Shown here one piece after another: positions 1 through 6,308 of a stretch of DNA of 11,450 nt (position 1 is the first letter of the stretch; each line of letters opens with the position of its first letter). The notes under the pieces were generated by a model. That model had not been told where the DNA came from. It did no database searches and worked only from the letters and a program-made list of their open reading frames with translations. This DNA is from an uncultured Planctomycetaceae bacterium. GTDB lineage: Bacteria; Planctomycetota; Planctomycetia; Planctomycetales; Planctomycetaceae. The stretch covers positions 1 through 11,450 of the forward strand of contig CAIXQV010001211.1 in NCBI GenBank assembly GCA_903921605.1. Direction: 5' to 3'. The position numbers were made by a program, and so were the translations under genes.

Positions 1-1
1 A

Positions 2-853
2 GACGAGGAAGCGGATGTCGATCGAGCTGCCAACGTCCACGAATTGATTTCAGCGGCCCGGCATTATGACGCTCTCTCCGAACATCTGGATGAAGAGCGT
101 AAAGAAGAAACGAGCATGCCGGCGTTTCTCGCCGAAGACGACCGAACGTCATTGCAGGGATTCCTGGAGCTCGCCACGCTGGCCAATGAAACTGACAATC
201 TGGATGCAAGTCAGGGCAATGTGACGCTGATGACTCTGCATGCATCGAAGGGGCTGGAGTTTCCGTCAGTCTATATCATTGGAATCGAGAGTGGCCTGAT
301 TCCTCACGAACGTGCCGTCACGGATGGCAATGTTTCCAGTTTCGAAGAGGAACGGCGACTATTGTTCGTCGGGATCACTCGAGCGATGCAGAATCTGACG
401 TTAACGCAGACGTCGGAGCGAACGTTTCGCGGCATGCGGCGAACCACGATTTCCAGTCCTTTCATCGCGGAGCTGCACGGCGTAATTGATCGCAAGGCGT
501 CCATGGCGACACCTCCACCAGTCACCGCCGCGCTGCTGGACGAACGCCTCGAGCAGGCTCGGCGCAGGTTTGAGGCAGCTCAGAAGATCGGTGATCGCAA
601 GTTGATTATGACGGCTGCGGAGCTGGCAGCGAAGAAAGGTCTTCCCGATGCCGCAGCCACCACGGACTCACCCGGCGCATTTCAGTTTGCGATGGGCATG
701 CAGGTCCGTCATCCGCGATATGGTCGAGGCGTTGTGACCGAACTCTCCGGCGGTTCAAGCCGAGCCACGATCAGCGTTCAGTTCGAAAACGACGGCCAGA
801 CTCACACATTTGTCGCCAGCCGCTGCCCGCTGCAACCTGTGGGCTTGCCATAA
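2..853 (+). CDS. uvrD: UvrD/PcrA-type superfamily 1 DNA helicase, C-terminal part (5' end outside window)
   Basis: ATP-dependent 3'-5' DNA helicase of the UvrD/PcrA group, which acts in nucleotide excision repair, mismatch repair and clearing of replication blocks. The reading frame is open from base 2, so the gene starts left of the window; a TTG at 44 is internal. Visible helicase motifs are MTLHASKGLEF (bases 230-262, motif V region) and EEERRLLFVGITRA (ending near base 385, motif VI with its ATP-contacting arginine). After a low-complexity linker, the last 50 or so residues (VRHPRYGRGVVTE, ending near the stop) match the PcrA C-terminal Tudor-like domain that binds RNA polymerase. The Walker A motif and most of domain 1A lie outside. 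The gene converges on the DUF1501 gene with an 82-bp gap. UvrD and PcrA cannot be told apart from this fragment. Confidence 0.95.
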   Translation, partial: DEEADVDRAANVHELISAARHYDALSEHLDEERKEETSMPAFLAEDDRTSLQGFLELATLANETDNLDASQGNVTLMTLHASKGLEFPSVYIIGIESGLIPHERAVTDGNVSSFEEERRLLFVGITRAMQNLTLTQTSERTFRGMRRTTISSPFIAELHGVIDRKASMATPPPVTAALLDERLEQARRRFEAAQKIGDRKLIMTAAELAAKKGLPDAAATTDSPGAFQFAMGMQVRHPRYGRGVVTELSGGSSRATISVQFENDGQTHTFVASRCPLQPVGLP

Positions 854-855
854 AC

Positions 856-911
856 GTAGGTTGGACATTCATGTCCGACCAAACGGCGACGGGCAAGAAT
901 GCCCATCCTAC
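856..911. repeat. GTAGG-bordered two-hairpin palindromic element between convergent genes
   Basis: The element begins three bases after the helicase stop. Outer arms GTAGG (856-860) and CCTAC (907-911) are complementary and enclose two hairpins. The first is 859-880 with arms GGTTGGACAT and ATGTCCGACC, a two-base loop and one G-T pair. The second is 891-904 with arms GGGCA and TGCCC and loop AGAA. The outer arm shares GG with the first hairpin, so either the hairpin or a three-way junction can form. Placement between two gene ends suggests a bidirectional transcription stop, but there is no T-tract. It may instead be one copy of a dispersed genomic palindromic repeat family. Confidence 0.6.
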
Positions 912-935
912 CCCAGAATGAAGACCGACAGATTA

Positions 936-2345
936 CTACGCCAGCAGCTTCTCAACGACGTTACCCGCCACATCGGTCAGTCGAAAGTCGCGTCCCTGAT
1001 GGCGATAGGTCAGACGCGTATGATCCAAACCCAGGCAATGCAGAATGGTCGCCTGCAAATCATGCACGTGGATCCGATCTTCGATAGCGTGATAGCCCAA
1101 CTCGTCGGTCTTGCCAATTGTCGTGCCTGCTTTGATGCCCCCACCGGCCATCAGAATCGAGAACCCAAACGGATGATGGTCTCGGCCTTCTTTTCCCGAA
1201 ACAATACCCCGTCGAATCTCATGCATTGGCGTTCGACCAAACTCACCGGCCCAAATCACCAGCGTCTCATCCAACAGACCTCGCTGTTTCAAATCCTGAA
1301 TCAGACCGGCCGCCGGTAGATCGGTCATGTCGGTGTTCTTCTTCAGATGATTATTCAGATCCGAATGATCGTCCCAGGTCGAATGATACAACTGCACAAA
1401 TCGCACGCCACGTTCGACCATTCGCCGAGCTAACAGACAGTTCGATCCGAAGGGCCGAGTCATGTCCTGATCGAGACCGTACAATGTTCGAGTCGCCTCG
1501 GTTTCCTTTGAAAAATCAACCAGCTCTGGTGCGGCCGACTGCATACGGTAGGCAAGTTCGTACGCTTCGATTCTGGACGTAATCTCCGGATCGCCGGTCT
1601 TTTCGAATCGAGCTGCGTTCAGTCGAGTAATCGCCTTGAGCCGTTGACGTTGCATCTCGGCGGATAATCCATCCGGATTCGACAAATGCAGAATCGGATC
1701 GCCCTGATTTCGGAATGTGACGCCGCGATAGTTCGATGGAAGAAATCCGTTGCTCCACAGTGCCGTGCCGCCGTCAACGCCTTCGCCGGAATTGGACAAC
1801 AGCACCACGAAGCCTGGCAGATTCTGAGATTCGCTGCCAAGGCCGTACGTGACCCATGAACCCATGCAGGGATGACCAAACAGCGTCGATCCACACTGCA
1901 TCAACAACTGACCGGGATCATGATTGCTTGTCGTTGTGTACATGGATCGAACCATGCACAGATCATCCGCACGAGAACCAAGATGCTGCACATAATCTGA
2001 GAACTGCATACCCGACTGCCCATAACGTCGAAACGTGCGCGGGCTTCCAAAGCAGCGAGCATCGCCTTTGATCACAGGGTCCGCCAATGTTTCAAGAAAC
2101 GAGGATGGGACCGCTTGTCCGTGGAGTTGATTGAGTTTGGGTTTGGGATCAAACAGGTCCAGATGACTGGGGCCGCCCGACATAAAGATGAAAATGACGT
2201 TCTTCGCACGAGGAGAAAAATGCGGCCCCGTGATTGGCGACGAGAGTCCATCTGCGGCAAGCATCTGGCTTAAAGCGATCGAGCCAAATCCAAAGGCGGA
2301 GCTCTGAAGGATATCGCGACGATTCAGTCTGGGCTGCAGATCCAT
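936..2345 (-). CDS. DUF1501 domain-containing protein, Tat-exported
   Basis: A 469-residue member of the DUF1501 family, which belongs to the alkaline phosphatase/sulfatase-like superfamily and is greatly expanded in planctomycetes; the substrate is unknown. The N-terminus has the twin-arginine pattern LNRRDIL (residues 8-13) followed by a hydrophobic stretch, so export by the Tat pathway is likely. Family hallmarks are IFIFMSGGPSHLDLFDPKP (residues 51-69), NHDPGQL (141-147), and near the C-terminus WAGEFGRTP and GRDHHPFGFS followed by the usual AGGGIK segment. The start is the ATG at 2345, because GGGGAG lies 8 bases upstream and the Tat motif sits at the expected distance; an upstream in-frame start at 2366 would add seven residues. 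DUF1501 genes usually pair with a DUF1549/DUF1553 cytochrome-like gene; none is present on either side here. Confidence 0.93.
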   Translation of the reverse strand: MDLQPRLNRRDILQSSAFGFGSIALSQMLAADGLSSPITGPHFSPRAKNVIFIFMSGGPSHLDLFDPKPKLNQLHGQAVPSSFLETLADPVIKGDARCFGSPRTFRRYGQSGMQFSDYVQHLGSRADDLCMVRSMYTTTSNHDPGQLLMQCGSTLFGHPCMGSWVTYGLGSESQNLPGFVVLLSNSGEGVDGGTALWSNGFLPSNYRGVTFRNQGDPILHLSNPDGLSAEMQRQRLKAITRLNAARFEKTGDPEITSRIEAYELAYRMQSAAPELVDFSKETEATRTLYGLDQDMTRPFGSNCLLARRMVERGVRFVQLYHSTWDDHSDLNNHLKKNTDMTDLPAAGLIQDLKQRGLLDETLVIWAGEFGRTPMHEIRRGIVSGKEGRDHHPFGFSILMAGGGIKAGTTIGKTDELGYHAIEDRIHVHDLQATILHCLGLDHTRLTYRHQGRDFRLTDVAGNVVEKLLA

Positions 2346-2606
2346 GGAAACAACTCCCCGACTCAAAAAATGCAGTTCGCACTTTCGGTGACAGGCATAT
2401 TAAAAGCGAGCCTGTGGAAAGACATGCGAGCATTGCACCATGGAACCGGAACGCCGTCAATCAGAACGAAGCAATCAATTCTTCATGGGCGCAGTTGCGG
2501 ATTCTTCATGAGCGTGTCACCTGAGGCCATTTTTTCTCGCCCCTGCGTGTCCCTGCCAGTGGCTTGTGCACACAGGTTTGATTTGCGGCAGAATTTCTCT
2601 TCAGCA
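2346..2606 (-). other. Upstream region of the DUF1501 gene, non-coding
   Basis: About 260 bp with no open frame that looks real. It must hold the DUF1501 promoter. A dyad ACAGGC (2391-2396) / GCCTGT (2410-2415) encloses an AT-rich centre that includes TTTAAT/TAATAT on the minus strand, which could be a -10 region. No matching -35 hexamer is found at 16-18 bp, so no promoter is called. Confidence 0.3.
2354..2359 (-). promoter_or_regulatory. Shine-Dalgarno sequence of the DUF1501 gene
   Basis: GGGGAG on the minus strand, 8 bases before the ATG at 2345. It decides the start codon in favour of residue M8 of the longer open frame, because the upstream candidate at 2366 would place this site inside the coding region. 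Confidence 0.6.
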
Positions 2607-2668
2607 GAAAGTGCTTAATAAGTACGTGGTCGCTCAGGGATAAACTGCAGCACTTTCAACGAGCGACC
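2607..2668 (-). other. Two interlocking inverted repeats 3' of ktrA (possible pseudoknot or paired alternative hairpins)
   Basis: On the minus strand, five bases after the ktrA stop, the order is GGTCGCTC (2668-2661), GAAAGTGCT (2657-2649), GAGCGACC (2635-2628), AGCACTTTC (2615-2607). The first pairs perfectly with the third (8 bp) and the second with the fourth (9 bp), so the arms alternate rather than nest. Intervening segments are 3, 13 and 12 bases. This is the topology of an H-type RNA pseudoknot or of two mutually exclusive hairpins. It lies where the transcript of ktrB-ktrA should end, but no T-tract follows, so a classical intrinsic terminator is not shown. Confidence 0.5.
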
Positions 2669-2673
2669 CAGCA

Positions 2674-3330
2674 TCAAACAACTTCGGCAGCTCTGGCGAG
2701 ATCTTCGTCTTTGCCAGCGACAATCAGCGCGTCAGATTCTTTCAGGACGGTGTCCGGGTCTGATGTGAATGACATTTTGTCTGACAGAACATCGTGAATC
2801 GCCACGACTGTGATCCCGTAGTTTTGCCTCAGAGCCAGAACTCGCAACGATTGGCCATTCCAACTGGAAGGCACACCCATTTCCTGAATACTGAAGCCTG
2901 TCCCGATCGAAACATAATTCAGCAGGCCGACTCCTGACATGCGTTTGCCGAGGCTCAGTGCGGATTCACGTTCCGGAAAAATCGTTTCGGAAACACCCAG
3001 CCGCTCCATAACTCGCGCATGGTCCCGAGAAATGACTTTCACGTACACATCGCGAATTCCCAGATCATGCAGGGCCATCGTCGTGAGAATGCTGGCCGTA
3101 ATGTCATCGCCGGTACTGACAACAGCCGCATCCGCACCTTTGACGCCCAGCCGTTCGAGAGTATGAATATTCTTGGCGTCGCCGACAGCCGCACGTGATA
3201 CATACGGGGCGACTCGATCGACGGACTCCTCGTTCATGTCGATGGCGATGACTTCATGCCGCTGCGAAAACAGAGATTCTGCCACGCTGGAACCGAAGTT
3301 CCCCAGTCCTACCACAACGAATCGTTTCAT
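2674..3330 (-). CDS. ktrA: KtrA/TrkA-type RCK protein, regulatory subunit of potassium uptake
   Basis: Cytoplasmic nucleotide-gated regulator that assembles as a ring on a KtrB/TrkH channel and controls potassium entry. The 218 residues hold one RCK_N domain and one RCK_C domain, which is the KtrA size; classical TrkA has two of each. RCK_N is a Rossmann fold with VVVGLGNFG near the N-terminus and an acidic residue ending strand 2 (VIAIDMN), as expected for NAD(H)/ATP/ADP binding. RCK_C runs from about residue 135 to the end. The gene abuts ktrB: the ktrB stop TAA is followed directly by GTG ATG. I chose the ATG at 3330; the GTG at 3333 would add one residue. Abutment implies cotranscription and probably coupled translation with ktrB. 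Confidence 0.95.
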   Translation of the reverse strand: MKRFVVVGLGNFGSSVAESLFSQRHEVIAIDMNEESVDRVAPYVSRAAVGDAKNIHTLERLGVKGADAAVVSTGDDITASILTTMALHDLGIRDVYVKVISRDHARVMERLGVSETIFPERESALSLGKRMSGVGLLNYVSIGTGFSIQEMGVPSSWNGQSLRVLALRQNYGITVVAIHDVLSDKMSFTSDPDTVLKESDALIVAGKDEDLARAAEVV

Positions 3331-3333
3331 CAC

Positions 3334-4743
3334 TTACCCCACCACAACATCTTCATAAGCATATCGAAAATCTTTGGCCCCGGCGCGAGGCACTGTGAGT
3401 GCTGCCGCGAGAGTCAACAGGCCGACTCGTCCAAAGAACATCAGCAGAATCGTGGTCCATTTTCCGACCACAGAAAGTTTTGGTGTGATTCCCATCGACA
3501 GTCCCACCGTGTTGAAAGCACTGATGGCTTCAAACATGCACTCAGTGAGCACACTGCCATCTGGCTTTAGATGGCCTTCTGACATTGTCAGCAGCAGAAT
3601 CCCCAGCAGCGAAACCGCCGAAGCAATCGTAAATAATCCCACAGCACGCGACGACGTTTCTTCCGGAATAGTACGGTACCAGATCGATGTCGTCTGCTGA
3701 CCTCGCAGTTTGGACCACGCCATAATGATCATTAATGCCAGCGTGGTCGTCTTAATTCCGCCCGCTGTCGATCCTGGTGAACCTCCGACGGCCATCAACA
3801 ACATTGTGACCAGATTCGAACTTTCTGCGGCCTTGCCGTAGTCGATCGAGTTAAACCCGGCTGTGCGAGTCGTCACGCTCATCATCAGACCATTCACGAT
3901 CTTATGATGCACCGGCAGTTCATTGAGTGTTCTGTCCCATTCCAGAACTGTCAGTACGATCCAGCCGCCGACAATCAAAACCGCAGTCGTGACGATCACG
4001 ATTCGGCTCTGCAATGACAGCCGATAAGCCTTTTTAGCACGACGAGACTTCACGATCTGCAATAACTCTTCGTGAGTCAGAAAGCCCAGTCCTCCAAGCA
4101 CGATCAGCCCGGACACGGTGATCAAAATCATCGGTGACTGCTGAAACCCCATCAAATTGTCTGAGAACGTTGAGAACCCAGCATTGCAAAAAGCACTGAT
4201 CGAATGAAATACGGCAGGCCAAAGTGCCCCCTGCCATCCCAGCTTCGGAACCCAGAACACATACAGGAGGATAGCCCCGACAGCCTCAAAGATCAGAGTA
4301 TAACGCACGATGTTCATCGTGACCTGACCGGCCGTCAGATGCAGAGCCGTGTCGGGCGTGTAAATGCACAACGATTCTTCGCGCAACGATAACCGTCTGC
4401 CCAACGCGGCGATGATCAGACTGGTAAAAGTCAGAATGCCAAGTCCTCCAAACTGTACCAGCAGCAGGAGAACCACTTGTCCCTGAAAGGTGAGTACCGT
4501 GCCGGGATCGACGACAGCAAGCCCTGTTACGCAGACCGCACTGGTCGACATAAACATCGCGTCGACCCAACCCAAAGGTGCATCGGTCGCATTGCCCGGA
4601 ATCAGTTTTAAAGCGGCCCCGCCGGCTGCAATCAATAGCGCAAACGATGCCACGAACATCTGTGGCGGCGTGATCTTTTGCCAGATCGCCAGCCGACTGC
4701 CCTGAGGTAATTCCCATCTCGTCTTTGCGCTTTGCCGAAACAT
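3334..4743 (-). CDS. ktrB: KtrB/TrkH-family potassium channel subunit
   Basis: Integral inner-membrane, ion-translocating subunit of a Ktr/Trk potassium uptake system. The 469 residues contain four membrane-pore-membrane repeats. Each of the four pore loops keeps its filter glycine: AVCVTGLA (G74), AFCNAGFS (G189), TRTAGFNS (G296) and AFNTVGLS (G414). The conserved GSTAGGIKTTT segment (K331 region) that lines the intramembrane gate of the third repeat is present. The ATG at 4743 gives a short cytoplasmic N-terminus before the first helix; no Shine-Dalgarno sequence is obvious. A candidate promoter lies in the 96-bp gap after ispG, so transcription may be independent of ispG or add to read-through from it. 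The cognate regulator ktrA follows with no gap. TrkH and KtrB are the same superfamily; the small partner makes the Ktr type more likely. Confidence 0.95.
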   Translation of the reverse strand: MFRQSAKTRWELPQGSRLAIWQKITPPQMFVASFALLIAAGGAALKLIPGNATDAPLGWVDAMFMSTSAVCVTGLAVVDPGTVLTFQGQVVLLLLVQFGGLGILTFTSLIIAALGRRLSLREESLCIYTPDTALHLTAGQVTMNIVRYTLIFEAVGAILLYVFWVPKLGWQGALWPAVFHSISAFCNAGFSTFSDNLMGFQQSPMILITVSGLIVLGGLGFLTHEELLQIVKSRRAKKAYRLSLQSRIVIVTTAVLIVGGWIVLTVLEWDRTLNELPVHHKIVNGLMMSVTTRTAGFNSIDYGKAAESSNLVTMLLMAVGGSPGSTAGGIKTTTLALMIIMAWSKLRGQQTTSIWYRTIPEETSSRAVGLFTIASAVSLLGILLLTMSEGHLKPDGSVLTECMFEAISAFNTVGLSMGITPKLSVVGKWTTILLMFFGRVGLLTLAAALTVPRAGAKDFRYAYEDVVVG

Positions 4744-4775
4744 GCGGGCTGGATCTTAGATGACACGATGATCCG

Positions 4776-4804
4776 ATTAAAGCCTACTGCGAATAGAATG
4801 CCAG
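4776..4804 (-). promoter_or_regulatory. Candidate sigma70-type promoter of ktrB-ktrA
   Basis: On the minus strand, CTGGCA (4804-4799, 4 of 6 matches to TTGACA) and TTTAAT (4781-4776, 5 of 6 to TATAAT) are separated by exactly 17 bases. Transcription would start near 4769, giving a leader of about 26 bases before the ktrB ATG at 4743. The position between ispG and ktrB is sensible. A match of this quality can arise by chance. Confidence 0.35.
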
Positions 4805-4839
4805 AGCTTCCTCCGCGACATGTTCTTACGGCGGAAATC

Positions 4840-5997
4840 TTAGCCGCTTTGGCGAGCAATCAACTGATCCAGCTCGACTCTCAGTTTCGGCAGGATCTCA
4901 TCGTACGGGAAGGCTCCCAAGCTATCCTTGCCGCGTTTCAGATTGACGTGAGTCGGGCCGCACCAGAGCCCGAGATCAGCGTCGTCGGTCTCGCCCGGGC
5001 CATTAACGCGGCATCCCATCACCGCGATCGTGATTTTGTACTGTTCGGCATAGCGAGTCATGTCACGAACCTGCTCGGCCAAGTCGATAAACGCTTCGTT
5101 CTCAACCCGCGAGCAACTCGGACAACTGATAATATTGAGCGTTTTCAGGCCATAATCCACGAAGCTGCGAACTCGACCAGCCGCAATGTCATCCAGAATC
5201 TTTCTGCCAGCAACGATCTCTTCGGCCTTACGATTATTAGCGACAGTCAGAGAAACTCGAATCGTGTCACCAATGCCACGACTGATCAGTTGTTCAAAAG
5301 CAATGCGAGTCTTGATGATACCATCAGGCGGCATCCCGGCTTCGGTGACTCCCAGATGCAGAGGAACATCCGAACGCTTCTCGGCAAATCGCCGATTGAC
5401 TTCAATCACCTTCTGCGGATCAGAGTCCTTCAGGGAAACGCAGTACCGAGTGAACCCGAGATCATCCAGCAACTGGCAATGATCCCACGCACTTTCCAGC
5501 ATCGGCGAGATCGAATCGTGCTCATCAAATTTCGATTTCACATCCGGGTCAACTGAACCGCAGTTCACGCCAACTCTCATTGCGCAATCGTTGTCCTGGG
5601 CAACCTTCACGAGATACCGAACTTTGTCCTGCCACGGTTTTGATCGTTCGTGATGATAGAGGTGTCCGGGGTTGTAACGAATCTTGTCCACATACGGAGC
5701 GATCACTTCGGCGAGGCGATAATTCTCCTGCAGATCGACCGACAGGTTGCCTTTGACCTGCCGCCGAATCTCCATCAGCGCTTCAGCTTCTTTCTGATTA
5801 TCAATCGCGACGCGGACAACATCCGCACCAGCCGCTACCAGATCATTAATCTGACGAACGGTCGCGTCGATGTCCGTGGTCTTGGTCGCGGTCATGCTCT
5901 GAATCGCAATCGGAGCATCGCCACCAATGAAGCGATCTCCGACAGCAATGCTGCGAGTTGGGTTGCGGACAATCGTGAACTTTGTGTCGTTGGTCAT
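4840..5997 (-). CDS. ispG: 4-hydroxy-3-methylbut-2-en-1-yl diphosphate synthase (IspG/GcpE)
   Basis: Cytoplasmic iron-sulfur enzyme of the MEP isoprenoid pathway. It reductively converts 2-C-methyl-D-erythritol 2,4-cyclodiphosphate into HMBPP, with electrons from flavodoxin or ferredoxin. The 385 residues resemble the short bacterial form: an N-terminal TIM barrel (from [10 protein letters not shown] near residue 31) and a C-terminal cluster-binding domain. The [4Fe-4S] ligands are visible as SCPSC (C292, C295), [10 protein letters not shown] (C329) and the glutamate E336. No extra insertion domain of the plant/Chlamydia type is evident from the length. I chose the ATG at 5997, where similarity to the family begins; a GTG at 6036 would add 13 unrelated residues. 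No strong Shine-Dalgarno sequence is seen. It lies 96 bp upstream of ktrB in the same direction. Confidence 0.97.
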   Translation of the reverse strand: MTNDTKFTIVRNPTRSIAVGDRFIGGDAPIAIQSMTATKTTDIDATVRQINDLVAAGADVVRVAIDNQKEAEALMEIRRQVKGNLSVDLQENYRLAEVIAPYVDKIRYNPGHLYHHERSKPWQDKVRYLVKVAQDNDCAMRVGVNCGSVDPDVKSKFDEHDSISPMLESAWDHCQLLDDLGFTRYCVSLKDSDPQKVIEVNRRFAEKRSDVPLHLGVTEAGMPPDGIIKTRIAFEQLISRGIGDTIRVSLTVANNRKAEEIVAGRKILDDIAAGRVRSFVDYGLKTLNIISCPSCSRVENEAFIDLAEQVRDMTRYAEQYKITIAVMGCRVNGPGETDDADLGLWCGPTHVNLKRGKDSLGAFPYDEILPKLRVELDQLIARQSG

Positions 5998-6063
5998 GAT
6001 ATCGTCTGTGTTGAAAGGTCTATTGTTTCGCGTCACTTGCGTGGCGATTCACTGTTTTTCTTG

Positions 6064-6202
6064 GTCCTGCCTGCCGGGTAGGACTTAGCGGCTTGCCGCG
6101 ACTTGCACACACTGGAACAGTCGAAATGCGGTGGAATTGTAGACGACATGCACCTACGGTTCGCCTAATCGGCGAAAGTCCTTTCCGGCAGAAAGGACCT
6201 AC
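6064..6202. repeat. BIME-like inverted pair of two-hairpin palindromic units
   Basis: Two related units face each other. The left unit has hairpin alpha at 6064-6084 (arms GTCCTGCC and GGTAGGAC, loop TGCCG) and hairpin beta at 6088-6099 (GCGGC-TT-GCCGC). The right unit, inverted, has alpha at 6178-6198 (arms GTCCTTTC and GAAAGGAC, loop CGGCA) and beta at 6160-6176 (TTCGCC, loop TAATC, GGCGAA). Read in the same orientation the two alpha hairpins agree at 17 of 21 positions, and the four differences fall in two stem pairs that stay paired in both. CCTAC borders occur at 6153-6157 and 6198-6202. The units are separated by about 50 bp. This accounts for much of the 311-bp stretch 5998-6308, which contains no credible gene. 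Confidence 0.6.
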
Positions 6203-6235
6203 AAATAAAAACGCCTGAATTCACCATGTCCTACG

Positions 6236-6259
6236 CCCCAGAACCCGAAAATGCTGGGG
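6236..6259. terminator. Weak hairpin downstream of the cyclase gene
   Basis: Arms CCCCAG (6236-6241) and CTGGGG (6254-6259) flank a 12-base loop, 50 bp past the stop of the minus-strand cyclase gene. On the minus strand no T-tract follows directly; on the plus strand TTTGTT follows. It may help end the cyclase transcript, but the evidence is only the stem and its position. Confidence 0.25.
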
Positions 6260-6308
6260 TTTGTTAACTACTCCGCACAGTTTGAACAGTCTTCTTTCCG
6301 GAATATTC

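Noticed and set aside
810..1319. 169-codon plus-strand open frame
   Set aside because: It overlaps the end of the helicase gene and is antisense to the DUF1501 gene, whose conserved motifs lie on the other strand; no domain is recognisable in its translation.
4732..5556. 274-codon plus-strand open frame
   Set aside because: It is antisense to ispG, whose iron-sulfur ligands and family motifs are unmistakable on the minus strand; the long antisense frame follows from codon bias of the real gene.
5998..6036. Longer IspG N-terminus from a GTG at 6036
   Set aside because: The 13 extra residues show no resemblance to the family and the ATG at 5997 gives the normal N-terminus.
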